Source: Sepioteuthis lessoniana (lineage: Eukaryota; Mollusca; Cephalopoda; Myopsida; Loliginidae). From it: a DNA stretch of 64,000 nt. This document shows positions 1 to 8,720 of this stretch, piece after piece (the stretch's first letter is position 1; every line of letters begins with the position of its first letter). The translations under genes and the position numbers were made by a program. The DNA lies in assembly GCA_963585895.1 (NCBI GenBank), contig OY757924.1, positions 57,246,242 through 57,310,241 on the forward strand, written 5' to 3'. The notes below the pieces were generated by a model that was not told the DNA's origin, searched no databases, and was given only the letters and a program-made list of their open reading frames with translations.

Positions 1-1026
1 CCCCTACTTGTTGGTAGAATTTTCTTTCGTTGTTTTGGAAAGTCCTGTTTTTTCTGTATTGTTTGGTTCGGTCTAGGTATCTTTTTAGTCTTCCTTTTTT
101 CGCCTCAACTTTTTGATTAGTCCCTTCGAGTTGTATTTTTCGTTCTAGTTGTCGTGCGTAACCCCTTCGTCTGAATATATTTTCATGTTCCGTTTCAGTA
201 TTCTTGCTTGTTGTCATAGTTTTCTTATCTGCAATTCTAATCTGAGTTCCCATCCGGGTTTGAACTTTCTGTCTGTTGTCTTCAGGGGAACCCCGATTTT
301 TTCACAGACTAATTTTGCTCCTGCATATATTAAATCGTTTAATTCCGTGATGTTGTTTTCTGGGATATTTGTCAATAAGTCGTTCACTTTCTCGGTTTCG
401 AACTTGACTGTCCTCTCGTCTTGGTTCCTGAGAGAAGGCAATGTGGTTTTCTTTTCGGGTATGATTTTTTTCATGATTTCTACATTTATTTTTTCTTCTT
501 GGGTCAGTGTTTGCGGCTTTGTGTTCGCGGTGTATCTGTCATTATCATTTATTGTATGGTTAGGAGTTTCTGGTTTCTCTATATTTAGTGTCTCGCTTAC
601 TGTATAAAGGGTCTGTTGATATGTTTGCCTATATATTTGTTGGTAGATTTCTAGTATTTCAAGGTCAGAAAACCAACCATTATTTGTTATTGTCCTAACC
701 TTTTCAGCGAGCCTTTGGTTTGCAATCTTAAATCTAGCGAATTCTGTCAAAATTTCTATCATTCTTTTCCTATACCCTCTTTTTTTAGAGTTGCTCCTAA
801 AATAACAATATAATGCTAGTTTGTTATCTTCCCTTGTCCATTTTCTACGATGTGGTCTCTGATTTGAGTAGTTAATTTGTTCATCATTTGTGTACCTGAA
901 AGAGGAATCGTTTGTGTGCCTGAAAGAAGAAAAACCAACAACTGTCGGTATAAACGTAGTATCCGTTACATTGGGATCGTAATTATCTACAAAAGTAATT
1001 TTAAAAGTTGGTGAATCGAACAGCAA
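1..1026 (-). mobile_element. RLE-type LINE, 5' coding part (Myb-like N-terminus), continues beyond left edge
   Basis: An open frame of 270 codons lies on the minus strand (1026 to 214). The N-terminus has a near-duplicated stretch (FRHTND then FRYTND). A basic Trp-containing segment RRKWTRED follows at about residues 60-67, and residues 60-116 look like a Myb/SANT-type DNA-binding domain, as in N-termini of site-directed LINEs. The rest is polar and charged and probably leads into the reverse transcriptase. At 213 the frame meets a stop and then a frameshift. Similar coding (GRLKRYLDRTKQY) goes on in another frame to base 1, so this is a decayed copy cut by the window edge. I recognise it from memory as the same protein family whose C-terminal half is at 21.2-22.8 kb on the other strand. 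The opposite-strand frame at 149-607 is a shadow. Confidence 0.7.
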
Positions 1027-1846
1027 CCAGAATCTTCGATATAACTACGAGAGGGACTTTAGTATATAATTAAGAATTTCAGTCACCATTTGCGAACATA
1101 AAGCAAAGAGTACTGTGCTCTCGCTCTGAAAACCCGGAGAGGTGTTACTGTTATTTTCTATTATATTTTAAACTCCACCGTTCTCTAAGTTAGTGATTTG
1201 TATTTTACTAAACCGGATGCTGACCACACATATCTCGAATCCTCTAAGTCATACGACCAACTTTGAAATAAATTCAAGAGATACCATTTACAAGTTAGAT
1301 ACCAAGGATAAGAAGTCGTCTGTGTCGCCCGAAAAGGAAACCAAGAAGTAGATAGTTAAACTTTAACTAAGTTAAAACAAAAGGAATGTGCAGAGGGTAA
1401 AAAGGGAAAAAAAGAAAGGAAAAGGGGAAAGGAAAAAACTATTTTTAACCCCCAAGTTAAACCTCGGAAGCCATGGGAAGCAGCATAGTGGATGTGAAGT
1501 AAGGCGGATGAACCCAACGTCAGGGGAAAGGCGTGCTTCACCTGATGCTGGGCGGACGAACCCCACAGGTCAATTGCCTGGATCAAATAGTTCAGTCAGG
1601 AAACTATCTGCTACTCATTTATAAGGGTGGCGTCTATTAATGAGGTAAAAATACAGCCATCGAAAGATTACCATGACTCTCACTCAAACCATATATCAAA
1701 ACCGCAGAGCCCTTCGGGCTGGTAAAAAAGAGTCACGTTCTGCTAAGGTTGGACCTCTGACCCCAGTGTTCGAAAAATCAACTACAAAACTCAAATGCTA
1801 ACAAAAATTCTTTAATTGTAGAAGCACAATACATATAGAGACATTT
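1027..1846. other. No gene seen; possible LINE 5' UTR, then unique-looking DNA
   Basis: Bases 1027 to about 1260 lie directly upstream of the minus-strand LINE frame and may be its 5' UTR. Around 1380-1440 the plus strand is purine-rich. Around 1490-1570 there is a moderately GC-rich stretch with two similar blocks (GGCGGATGAACCC and GGCGGACGAACCC). Short frames here overlap each other on both strands and show no domain, so I do not call them genes. Confidence 0.4.
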
Positions 1847-2640
1847 AACTTTAGAGCTTTAAACAGGGTTGGCCAACTACCGGAACTAACAGCAGCTGCG
1901 GTGGAGCATAACATAGTGATAGTATGCGTACAGAAACACAGATACCATCATAACGAAGTAGAAAAAATACCACGATACTGGCAATGAAGGGACATTTATC
2001 TCAGCATCTGCATGGAAAAACTCAGTTAACACCGACATAGGGATGTAGGAATGCTTCTCGGTCCACGCGCTCAAAAATCACTTAACAGCATTGAGAAAAT
2101 ACAACCGAGAATGATGGTAGCTACGTTTAACGGCAGCCCCAGCACAAAGATCATCTTCTGCTATTGTCCTCCTAATGGTAGTGATGAAACAGACCTTGAC
2201 ACGTTCTATAACGAGTTATCCTCCCTTCTTCGTAGCATCTCTAAACTCAACGTTCTAATCATCGAAAGAGACAGGAATCTTTAAATAGGTAAAAACGAAA
2301 ACAACAAATTCAGCTTACACAATACGTTAAACAGAAAAAGGGAACACTTAACAGATTTCTCACTAGAAAATGGACGAAAATACCTTAATACTAAATTTCA
2401 GAAAAGGAAGAGAAAACTATAGCTCTACACTTACGCGAATAATGCTAAAGCACAAATAGACTACAACCTCATGAATAAGAAATGGATTAATAGCGCTTTG
2501 AATTGAGAGGCATATTCCTCTTTGAAGGTGTGTCTTCCGACAACCGAATTGTCATGGCAAAGATACGTTTGAGCCTACGCAAGAATACTACGTAAACAAC
2601 CAAAACTGCACACTACGACCGGTCCCTGCTTAACAATAAA
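1847..2640 (+). mobile_element. RTE-like LINE, AP-endonuclease part, broken
   Basis: The translation, with stops and frameshifts, resembles the N-terminal apurinic-type endonuclease of RTE-like LINEs. It opens near NRVGQLPELTAAAVEHN, then CVQKHRYHH, then a 77-codon open stretch (2051-2281), then a piece containing AQIDYNLMNKKW. In the family the first catalytic motif is normally Gln-Glu-His. Here the Glu is Lys (VQKHR), so the catalytic Glu is lost as well as the frame. The coding stops at 2640, where a minus-strand piece of the same family begins. The name RTE-like rests on recall and motif order. A related AP-endonuclease LINE lineage is possible. Confidence 0.65.
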
Positions 2641-3541
2641 GATCATCATCATCATCACCATGGCGTACCGCAAGCACAGATTTCCCTGACCCTCACCAGC
2701 CACTCGTCTCTATCGTCCAACGCTCTCAGTAGGTCTTCCATGCTATATCCTGTATCGGCACAGAGCTGTTGTTGATAGGTTCTAGCTGGTCGCCCTATCC
2801 TTGCTTGTCCGTGTAAGTGGGTCCATAGGAGTACATTGCTTATTAGATCGCCCTTACTTCACCAGCAGTATCCCTCATGTCTTGCTCGTCTAATTTTGAT
2901 GGTTTTCGAGATGGGTGGGTGGTCGATGTCCATACAACTGCTGCTTTGCAGGACTGTTGATATAATTTTCGGTAGATGAGACGTTGCTTCCGAGGTAAAC
3001 TTGTCCACAAGTCTCAGAGATCTACCATTTAGTATGGAAATGTCACCTCTTTGATTAAAGCACATAAACTCTATTTTGTCTGCTTTCACATAGAGGCCTA
3101 TGCCATCTGCTGCCTGTTCCAGACTATGCAGTAGGGATTCGGCCGGGGCGGCTGTATTTGCCAGAAGCGCTATATCATCAATGTAGTCTGCGCCCATAAT
3201 CGTTTATGCGGGGTATCTTCTGCTTCTTGCCTTTGCCAGTGTAAAGACATTTTCTTTCATTAAATCTACCTACGTTCGAAATACATAGTCTCAGCAGATA
3301 ATAAACAGGTATGTGGCTAATGTATCCTTTTGCAGAACACCAGTGACAATGAATCTGTGTCTCCATCCGGTGAGCGAACTTTTACTTTCGTGTTTTTATA
3401 TAGCATCATTATGGCTGCAACGATATCTTTGGGGAGACCGAATGCGAGAAGTATTTGTTCCACCTTCCCTCTGTGTATGGAGTCAAAAACCTTGGAGAAG
3501 TCAACAAATAACAGTGTCGCCTCGAGGTTTTTTGCACGAAA
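2641..3541 (-). mobile_element. RTE-like LINE, reverse transcriptase to 3' end, broken
   Basis: Read from 3541 down, the minus strand encodes VDFSKVFDSIH (RT motif A, FSKxFD), LYKNTKVKVRSPDGD, then YIDDIALLAN (motif C, YxDD). The downstream part contains PPISKTIKIRRARHEGYCW and the conserved C-terminal end. It finishes in a (CAT)n tract at 2643-2660, the (ATG)n tail of the element read in reverse. Frameshifts and stops break it, and the segment between RT and the C-terminal part is shortened. It lies directly against plus-strand pieces of the same family on both sides (endonuclease at 1847-2640, C-terminus from 3542). Confidence 0.7.
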
Positions 3542-4072
3542 AACTAGTGGACAAGTTCAACTACTTTGGAATCAGCGTATCATCTACCGAAAATTACATC
3601 AATACGCGACTAGCGAAGCATAGAACCGTTAATCTATTGATAGCTGTCTATCTGATAAAATAAAACACATTTTTTCCAAGCAGCGGTCGTATCCATACTA
3701 CTAAATGGATACACTACATGGACGTTGAGAAAAAGTTTGACAGAAATTATACAAGAATGCTACGAGCTACATTGAACAAATCCTGGAAGCAACATACCAC
3801 AAAAAAAAAACAGCTGTACGGGCACCTACCTCCTATCTCTAAAACCATCCAAATAAGACGAACAAGACATGTGGAACACTGCTGGAGAAGTAAGGACGAG
3901 CTCATAAGTGACGTTTTCCAATGGATCCCTTCAAGAACCTATCTACAACAGCTTTTTACTGATATAGAATGTAGTCTAAAAGACCTACCGGAAGCGATAG
4001 ACGATAGAGACGAATGGCGAGAGAGAGTCAGGGAAATCCGTGCAAACGGCACGACATGATGATGATGATGTT
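3542..4072 (+). mobile_element. RTE-like LINE, C-terminal part and 3' tail
   Basis: The plus strand encodes LVDKFNYFGISVSSTEN, then after a stop the usual end of this family: NYTRMLRATLNKSWKQHTT, RRTRHVEHCWRSKDELISDV and WRERVREIRANGTT, followed by a stop. A short (ATG)n tail at 4056-4071 closes the copy, as in RTE-type elements. It is truncated at the 5' end exactly where the minus-strand copy begins, so 1847-4072 reads plus, minus, plus. Confidence 0.75.
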
Positions 4073-4076
4073 TAGA

Positions 4077-4887
4077 TAGATTTATAAGTGAATAGTTTGT
4101 AAGCAACTTTATTCTTAAACGTAACAGAGCACATTTGTTTATACATAGTTAAATGGTTTTAAGTATTAATTATTAGTTTGTATAGTTAAACGGTTTCGAG
4201 TATAGCAAATGATGGAATAGTTTTATTTGATTCATCATTCTCCAAAGCTTCAGCACTGGAGCTTCACTATCAGATGGTTCAGTGGCATTGTAACATACTC
4301 ATATGCATGCAGAAACAAAGTCAACACAATAAAGACGAACGAAACACAGTTCTTTAGAAAAATATACCTCTCACACTTTATTCGAAATGGTACGAAAGCG
4401 TTACGAAAAGGTTATTGTGTGAGAGGTGAGTTGGAGACTGAACAAAACTGCAACATATTGACCCCCAGCTCTTCTGGCTATAACAGCACTTCTTTCTCGT
4501 TCACCTGGCTGCTCAACCGGGGGTCCTGAGGGCCCAGCCTCTGCTGGGACCTGGTTCTCACTCCTCGAACTGCAACAACTGACTCCAAACTCTGATCTCC
4601 AACTAACTCGAACTTCCTGTAGCACCGGGTTATATAATTGTCTGACTCCCACCTGCTTCAGTGAGCGTCGCATCTGCACTCAATTCAACCCGTCTACAGT
4701 CAAGGTTATCCCCCTGATATCTTCGACCGGATGCACCTGTTATTTATACAGGTGCATTTCTTATTTGACAGCTCGGCCGGGTCGGAGGTCAATATGTTAC
4801 AGCATATACAGGACATTCGTTGGGAGTGGTGTCATATCCCTCTTCAGAGGTGCAGTCAGCGTATTCTACTGCCCTAGCTGGCAGAGC

Positions 4888-4888
<1 letters not shown>
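4077..4888 (-). repeat. Repeat D copy, minus strand, interrupted by a solo LTR
   Basis: Repeat D is a dispersed element of about 600-850 bp found many times in this window. Its 5' end reads like GTCGGCTGGGGCTGTAGAAT. Its middle carries a block ending in CTTCATTGTCATTACTCCC. Its 3' half holds subrepeats with ACTGTGTGCAAACAAATG, and its tail reads GGCATTAAATAACC. Here it lies in reverse: the 3' subrepeats are at 4080-4210 and the 5' end is at 4806-4888, beside a (TA)n tract. Bases 4289-4801 are an inserted LTR. Confidence 0.65.
4289..4801. mobile_element. Solo LTR, copy 1 (513 bp), inside repeat D
   Basis: The segment begins TGTAACATA and ends TATGTTACA. These are exact inverted complements with the TG...CA ends expected of retroviral-type LTRs. 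The 4-bp duplication GCAT flanks it at 4285-4288 and 4802-4805. A related sequence at 5334-5734 is an independent insertion. Internally there is an AATAAA near 4329 and an inverted repeat (GCACCTG...CAGGTGC) around a TATAAA-like stretch near 4735-4757. No internal coding region remains, so this is the product of LTR-LTR recombination. The 4-bp duplication suits Ty3/gypsy-type integrases. Transcription direction is uncertain. Confidence 0.8.

Positions 4889-4949
<61 letters not shown>
4889..4949. repeat. (TA)n microsatellite
   Basis: An uninterrupted TA run of about 61 bp directly abuts the 5' end of the minus-strand repeat D copy. Apparent Tyr-Ile reading frames here are artefacts. Confidence 0.95.
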
Positions 4950-4952
<3 letters not shown>

Positions 4953-4989
4953 ATTGAATAGACATAATAGACATTTTTTGACTACATAT

Positions 4990-6047
4990 TTTTTGTTAAT
5001 CCTTGCGAATTGCCGTATTGGTCTTATGATATTTGGTGAGAATTGGTTGATAAACCTTCCATAATTAGTTATTTCCCAAGTACTTTCTGCCTAACTCTAG
5101 GCCATCATCAGGGAGGGATGTATCACAAAAGTGATGTAACTTTTGTATGTACATTACAACTTTTTACAAAGTTTTATGTTTGTTGACTGGGTGGAGTGGT
5201 ACAGTGTTTATTTTAATGGTTAACATTTTTAATCATCCGTTTAATTTGTTCATCAACAATATAATTAGAAAACCCATTATTGAAGTGAGCCTATTTTATA
5301 TTTTCTACCTCTTTATAAGATATTGTTTTGGAGTGTTGTATACTCACAACCATAATCAACTGTTAATGACGAATGAATACACTTCTAATAAAAATATAAA
5401 TCTCTCACACTTATTTTCGAAAGGGTGATTGTTGCGTGAGAGAAATGAGTGGAGACAAGGACGGACTGCTATATTGACTCCAAATTCTTCTCTCGACCAT
5501 AGCAGCACTTTTTCCTCATCTTGACTTGGGGTTGTTCAACCAGGGGTCACTAAGGGCCCAAAGACCTCTGTCTGGAATTGGTTCTCACTTCGGCATCCTG
5601 TCCCCAACTAACTCGAACCGTCTGGGCACCTGGTTATATTATTGTCTAGCGTCCACCTGCTTCCGCTGTTCTTCCGCTTATTTACACAGGTGCATCTCTT
5701 GATTGACGGCTCGGTCGAAGGTCAATATATAACAGGAGGAGGAGATCAGTTTGGCACAGGATATCAGGTTATTAATAATTGCGTTTTTATATCTGAAGGG
5801 GCATTTACTTTTAAAGTTGAGGGTACAGGAATTATTATTAGAGGGTTTTTTGTAAGTAAAGGTAGTGAAGTTATTATTATTGTTGGTATCAATGAGAACA
5901 TCTAAAAAGGAAATTTTATTGTTTTTGTTTTGTTCATGGGTAAAGTTAACAACTGAATATATGGAAGTAAAAAATGGAAATGAATCCGACAGTATAAAGG
6001 AAATAGAAATACAAAGTAATACAAAAATGATGAATTTATTATAAAGG
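4990..6047 (-). mobile_element. Penelope-like element, C-terminal RT fragment, split by an LTR
   Basis: On the minus strand from about 6030 an open stretch contains KISFLDVLIDTNN, FTTFTYKKPSNNN and FKSKCPFRYKNAIINNL. This order (FLDVL, then TSTYRKP-like, then PFxYKxAxI) is typical of the end of the reverse transcriptase of Penelope-like elements. Reading continues to the serine codons at the LTR and resumes beyond it (5333 downward) as KTISYKEVENIK, then NNGFSNYIVDEQIK. No GIY-YIG endonuclease is evident. A hammerhead-like core (CTGATGA, a GCCTA/TAGGC stem, GAAA) lies on the same strand at about 5070-5115. Upstream is a better hammerhead at 6048-6097, so this looks like a 5'-truncated copy carrying the ribozyme-bearing pLTR at one or both ends. 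Confidence 0.7.
5334..5734. mobile_element. Solo LTR, copy 2 (401 bp), inside the Penelope-like element
   Basis: It begins TGTTGTATA and ends TATATAACA (inverted complements with one mismatch) and is flanked by GGAG at 5330-5333 and 5735-5738. It shares blocks with copy 1, for example CTCTCACACTT near the left end and ACTAACTCGAAC and CACCTGGTTATAT further right. It is about 110 bp shorter. It interrupts the Penelope RT frame, which can be followed on both sides. Confidence 0.8.
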
Positions 6048-6097
6048 AAAGTCAACGTTTAGACGTTTCGGTTTTAGTAAACCTTCATCAGAAATTT
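6048..6097 (-). ncRNA. Hammerhead ribozyme motif (Penelope-associated), best copy
   Basis: Read on the minus strand: AAATTT, then the core CTGATGA, then stem-loop II (GGTTT-ACTA-AAACC after one A), then GAAA, then a minimal stem III (CGT-CTAA-ACG), then TT as the cleavage dinucleotide, then GACTTT closing stem I. Stem I pairs at five of six positions (three A-U, then U-A and a U-G wobble, with one mismatch). All invariant core bases are present. Very short stem III is known for hammerheads of Penelope-like elements, and the motif lies directly upstream of a Penelope RT fragment on the same strand. Activity is not shown. Confidence 0.7.
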
Positions 6098-6160
6098 AAG
6101 ATGGTGAAACAAATTTGATTAAAACATCCGTTGTTTCACCATCCGTTGTTTCACCATCTT

Positions 6161-6210
6161 AAAGTCCTGATGAAGATCTACTGAAACCGAAACTATTTAT
6201 CGTTGACTTT
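6161..6210 (+). ncRNA. Hammerhead-like motif, opposite strand, degenerate stems
   Basis: The plus strand reads AAAGTC, CTGATGA, a weak stem II region, GAAA, CTATTTATCG, TT, GACTTT. Stem I is a perfect 6 bp and both core boxes are intact. Stem II has two mismatches and stem III is mostly lost, so it is probably inactive. It faces the 6048-6097 motif across a partly palindromic spacer. Confidence 0.5.
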
Positions 6211-6368
6211 CCTTATTATAAACTATTTAACGTTGACTTTATTTAACTTTAACTATTTAACGTTTTAACGTTGACTTCATTTAACTTTAACTATTTAACG
6301 TTGACTATTATAAACGTTGACTTTCCTTATTATAAACTATTTAACGTTGACTTTCCTTATTATAAAGG

Positions 6369-6418
6369 AAAGTTAACGTTTAGACGTTTCGGTTTTAGTA
6401 AACCTTCATCAGAAATTT
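6369..6418 (-). ncRNA. Hammerhead ribozyme motif, second copy
   Basis: This nearly repeats the 6048-6097 motif: core CTGATGA, stem II GGTTT/AAACC, GAAA, stem III CGT/ACG. The 3' arm of stem I is AACTTT. The core is intact. It belongs to a second copy of the same inverted module. Confidence 0.65.
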
Positions 6419-6466
6419 AAGATGGAGAAACAAATTTGATTAAAACATCCGTTGTTTCACCATCTT

Positions 6467-6516
6467 AAAGTCCTGATGAAGATCTACTGAAACCGAAACT
6501 ATTTAACGTTGAATTT
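6467..6516 (+). ncRNA. Hammerhead-like motif, second plus-strand copy
   Basis: AAAGTC, CTGATGA and GAAA are present. Stem III is CTATTTAACG, and the closing arm is GAATTT, which pairs less well than in the 6161 copy. After it the sequence (ATAAATTCATTACGTTTGG) resembles the start of the minus-strand Penelope body in the opposite direction, then runs into microsatellite DNA. Confidence 0.45.
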
Positions 6517-6565
6517 CCTTAATTATAAATTCATTACGTTTGGATTATTTTGTTTTTCTATTTTC

Positions 6566-6566
6566 T

Positions 6567-6605
<39 letters not shown>

Positions 6606-6612
6606 TCGAACC

Positions 6613-6659
<47 letters not shown>

Positions 6660-6660
6660 C
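6566..6660. repeat. Compound (TA)n(CA)n(TA)n microsatellite
   Basis: TA runs at about 6567-6592 and 6618-6655 are separated by ACACAC and CGAACCT. The block ACACATCGAACCT occurs on both sides of the second run, which suggests local duplication. Confidence 0.9.
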
Positions 6661-7389
6661 ACACATCGAACCTGATGTATATACTACAAGATTATGGTGT
6701 ATTTCATAAAGACCTAAATCTACTGATTACAGTTATCGATAGTAAAAACAGATAAAGCGTTCGAGTTTACAAATCTGATAAACAATAATGCAAGAAGTAA
6801 TAACTCTCCACTGATTTTAAATACCCTCTTTCGTTTTCTCTTTCTTTTTCTCTTTCTATTTCCACACACACACACTCACACACACAAACACAAATACACA
6901 AACGCACACTCACATCAATGTATATTTTACTATACAATAGTAATAAAACAAATATTGATTATCGATTCTAACCGTCCTCTTTCATCACACTTAACTGAGA
7001 TTTGAGAACATGATACAATAAACACTAACATCAGCAACTTAGCTACAACATCCTTTTATCCAAACACCCTTATTACATATAGTATGTCAAATCTACGATC
7101 ACCAAGAAGAGGTTTAATGTCCACTTGTGGGATTACCATCTTTATCTTATATTGAGGGCTAATTGGCATTGCCAATGACCTATAAAGGAAGAGAACGCAA
7201 AAATCTCACCCTCTTCTTTCATAAAATGGCATTGACGCAGAGATCAGTTTTAATAGGCTTCTGAGAGGCGTTTTCGTCCACTGTGAACCTCGGATCACAT
7301 TGATCACGACACTACAAGATAGCAATATCCAAACCTTACCTGCTCGCATACAGACATATTTCATTCTACCCAACCAACATCTAAAGAAC
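6661..7389. other. No gene seen
   Basis: This stretch is AT-rich with a (CA)-type tract near 6864-6910. Bases 7255-7389 may be a degraded lead-in to the repeat D copy that follows. I see no reading frame with family features. Confidence 0.4.
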
Positions 7390-7795
7390 TGCCCGATCGA
7401 TAGGGCTCAGAATATGTTGACTGTATCCACTGCGGAGGAGAAAGACTCCTCCCATAAGAGGAGCTCTGAATATGACACTAAACTGCATTTGACGGTGAAG
7501 CATCAGTTCTGTAGATCTGAGGAGTGTGGAGTACTCCTTCATTGCCATTACTCCCAGATTCATTTTGGTCCGTAGTGGTAGCACCTATTAGGGTCCAATC
7601 TGTCGGGTAAAATCGGTCTGTTTGAATAGTTATTCGTATTTAATAGGACCGTGTGCAAAAAAGAAAACCTCTTAAGAAACAACTCGAAAAAATGCAAATA
7701 TGAGCGTACAATGAACGCGATTCCCTAACGTCTAGGTATAAAATAACCCTACACGGGTTGACATGAAATTAAAATCTATTAACCAATCAACAACT
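7390..7795 (+). repeat. Repeat D copy (plus)
   Basis: It carries D-type blocks: TGACTGTATCCACTGCGGAG, ATATGACACTAAACTGCA, CTCCTTCATTGCCATTACTC and GGTCCAATCTGTCGGG. It ends with a variant tail around ACCCTACACGGGTTGACATG. The 91-codon frame across it (7300-7575) is a chance frame. Confidence 0.6.
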
Positions 7796-7825
7796 AAAGA
7801 ACACTTCTCAAAAATGTAAATATTC

Positions 7826-8108
7826 AACCAACCCCTCCGCAATAGACAGGATGTGACACAAAGACAATTTCTAAGCAGTGTAAAGTTGGTTTGAATTCAG
7901 AGTTTTTCCTTCTCCAAAATTGGTTGCCATACCAAGGAAAACCAATCTGCCCTACTATTTACCCACAGAGGAGGGGAATAAATGAATCTATAACTTTTCT
8001 CACGTGTAAACAAGACAAAACTCAAACAATTTCGTCCAGGATTTGAACTCGGGTCACTGATTCCATTTTCTACGCCGATAACCGGTACGCTAATCGCACC
8101 TCCTTCTA
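7826..8108 (-). mobile_element. SINE-B copy
   Basis: SINE-B is a tRNA-derived SINE of about 290 bp. Its head has TGGTGTAATGGTTATC (box A region) and GAGTTCAAATCC (box B). A central domain (ACCCTTGGGAAAGGTATGAA, then AGCTATGGGTAAATAGT) follows, and the tail is GACCTTGTGTCATATCCTGC and TTGGTAAAT. This copy is reversed: the tail complement is near 7830-7880 and the head near 8030-8108. Confidence 0.7.
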
Positions 8109-8339
8109 AAAAATGTAAGTTTCTCACTCACATGTACGTATGATAGGGATATTTCTACATATACATCACTATTTACTCATTTTGTATTCTTTCGATTAGG
8201 TTTGCTCGGACAGTATGATGTTGTTAATTGTATGTAATTGTCCTTAATTTTATTTTTGAGAGAAAGCATCATTCTTTCAACTAATATTTTCTACACACGT
8301 CTAGCCATGCTTTGTTCTAATTCGAAAACTGTTTAATAA

Positions 8340-8720
8340 TTTGTTATGTTGTAGGGAGACAATAAATGAATGTTTCCCTCGGATTAAAACGTGTCCATTG
8401 TTCACGTGAGACTACGAGAATCCTTTCTCGTGTCCGTTCTTTGAACGAAGTAAACATGCTTTTTTATTAAGCAATAAAAACGCCTTCTCTTTTCATCCCT
8501 GCTATTCGTTGAACAGAAGAGAGACTTTGTCTCGCCTCGTCATTGAAACCTAAGGTCCGCATGACTTTGCCCGCCAAAATGGCCCAGTAAGACTTTTCAC
8601 CATTTTTAAAATTCTTTCATGTACAGCTTGTTCATAGAACAACATTTGCACATTTTATCTGTTGGAACACATTTGCATATTCTTCTAACATTTCTTGTAT
8701 GTTTATTACATACGTATTAA
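8340..8720. repeat. Repeat G copy 1 (LTR-like, unproven)
   Basis: It shares ordered blocks with 19915-20330: GGAGACAATAAA, ACGAGAA with CTTTCTCGT, CCTTCTCTT, GAACAGAAGA, ATACAGCTTGTTCAT-like and CAACAT with GCACATTTTAT. A two-copy dispersed repeat of about 380 bp is clear. LTR status is only a guess, because I could not fix termini or target duplications. Confidence 0.5.

Larger units (their letters stand above)
6048..6520. repeat. Duplicated inverted module made of paired hammerhead motifs
   Basis: Two modules (6048-6210 and 6369-6516) each hold a minus-strand then a plus-strand hammerhead motif, joined by a spacer with AAATTTGATTAAAACATCC and GTTGTTTCACCATC. Between them (6210-6368) short blocks such as ACTATTTAACGTTGACTT are repeated several times. 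The arrangement could come from repeated insertion of ribozyme-bearing ends into each other. Confidence 0.6.

Noticed and set aside
149..607. 152-codon plus-strand frame
   Set aside because: Shadow of the minus-strand LINE frame.
4765..4974. Tyr-Ile repeat proteins across (TA)n tracts, here and at other sites
   Set aside because: Microsatellite artefacts.
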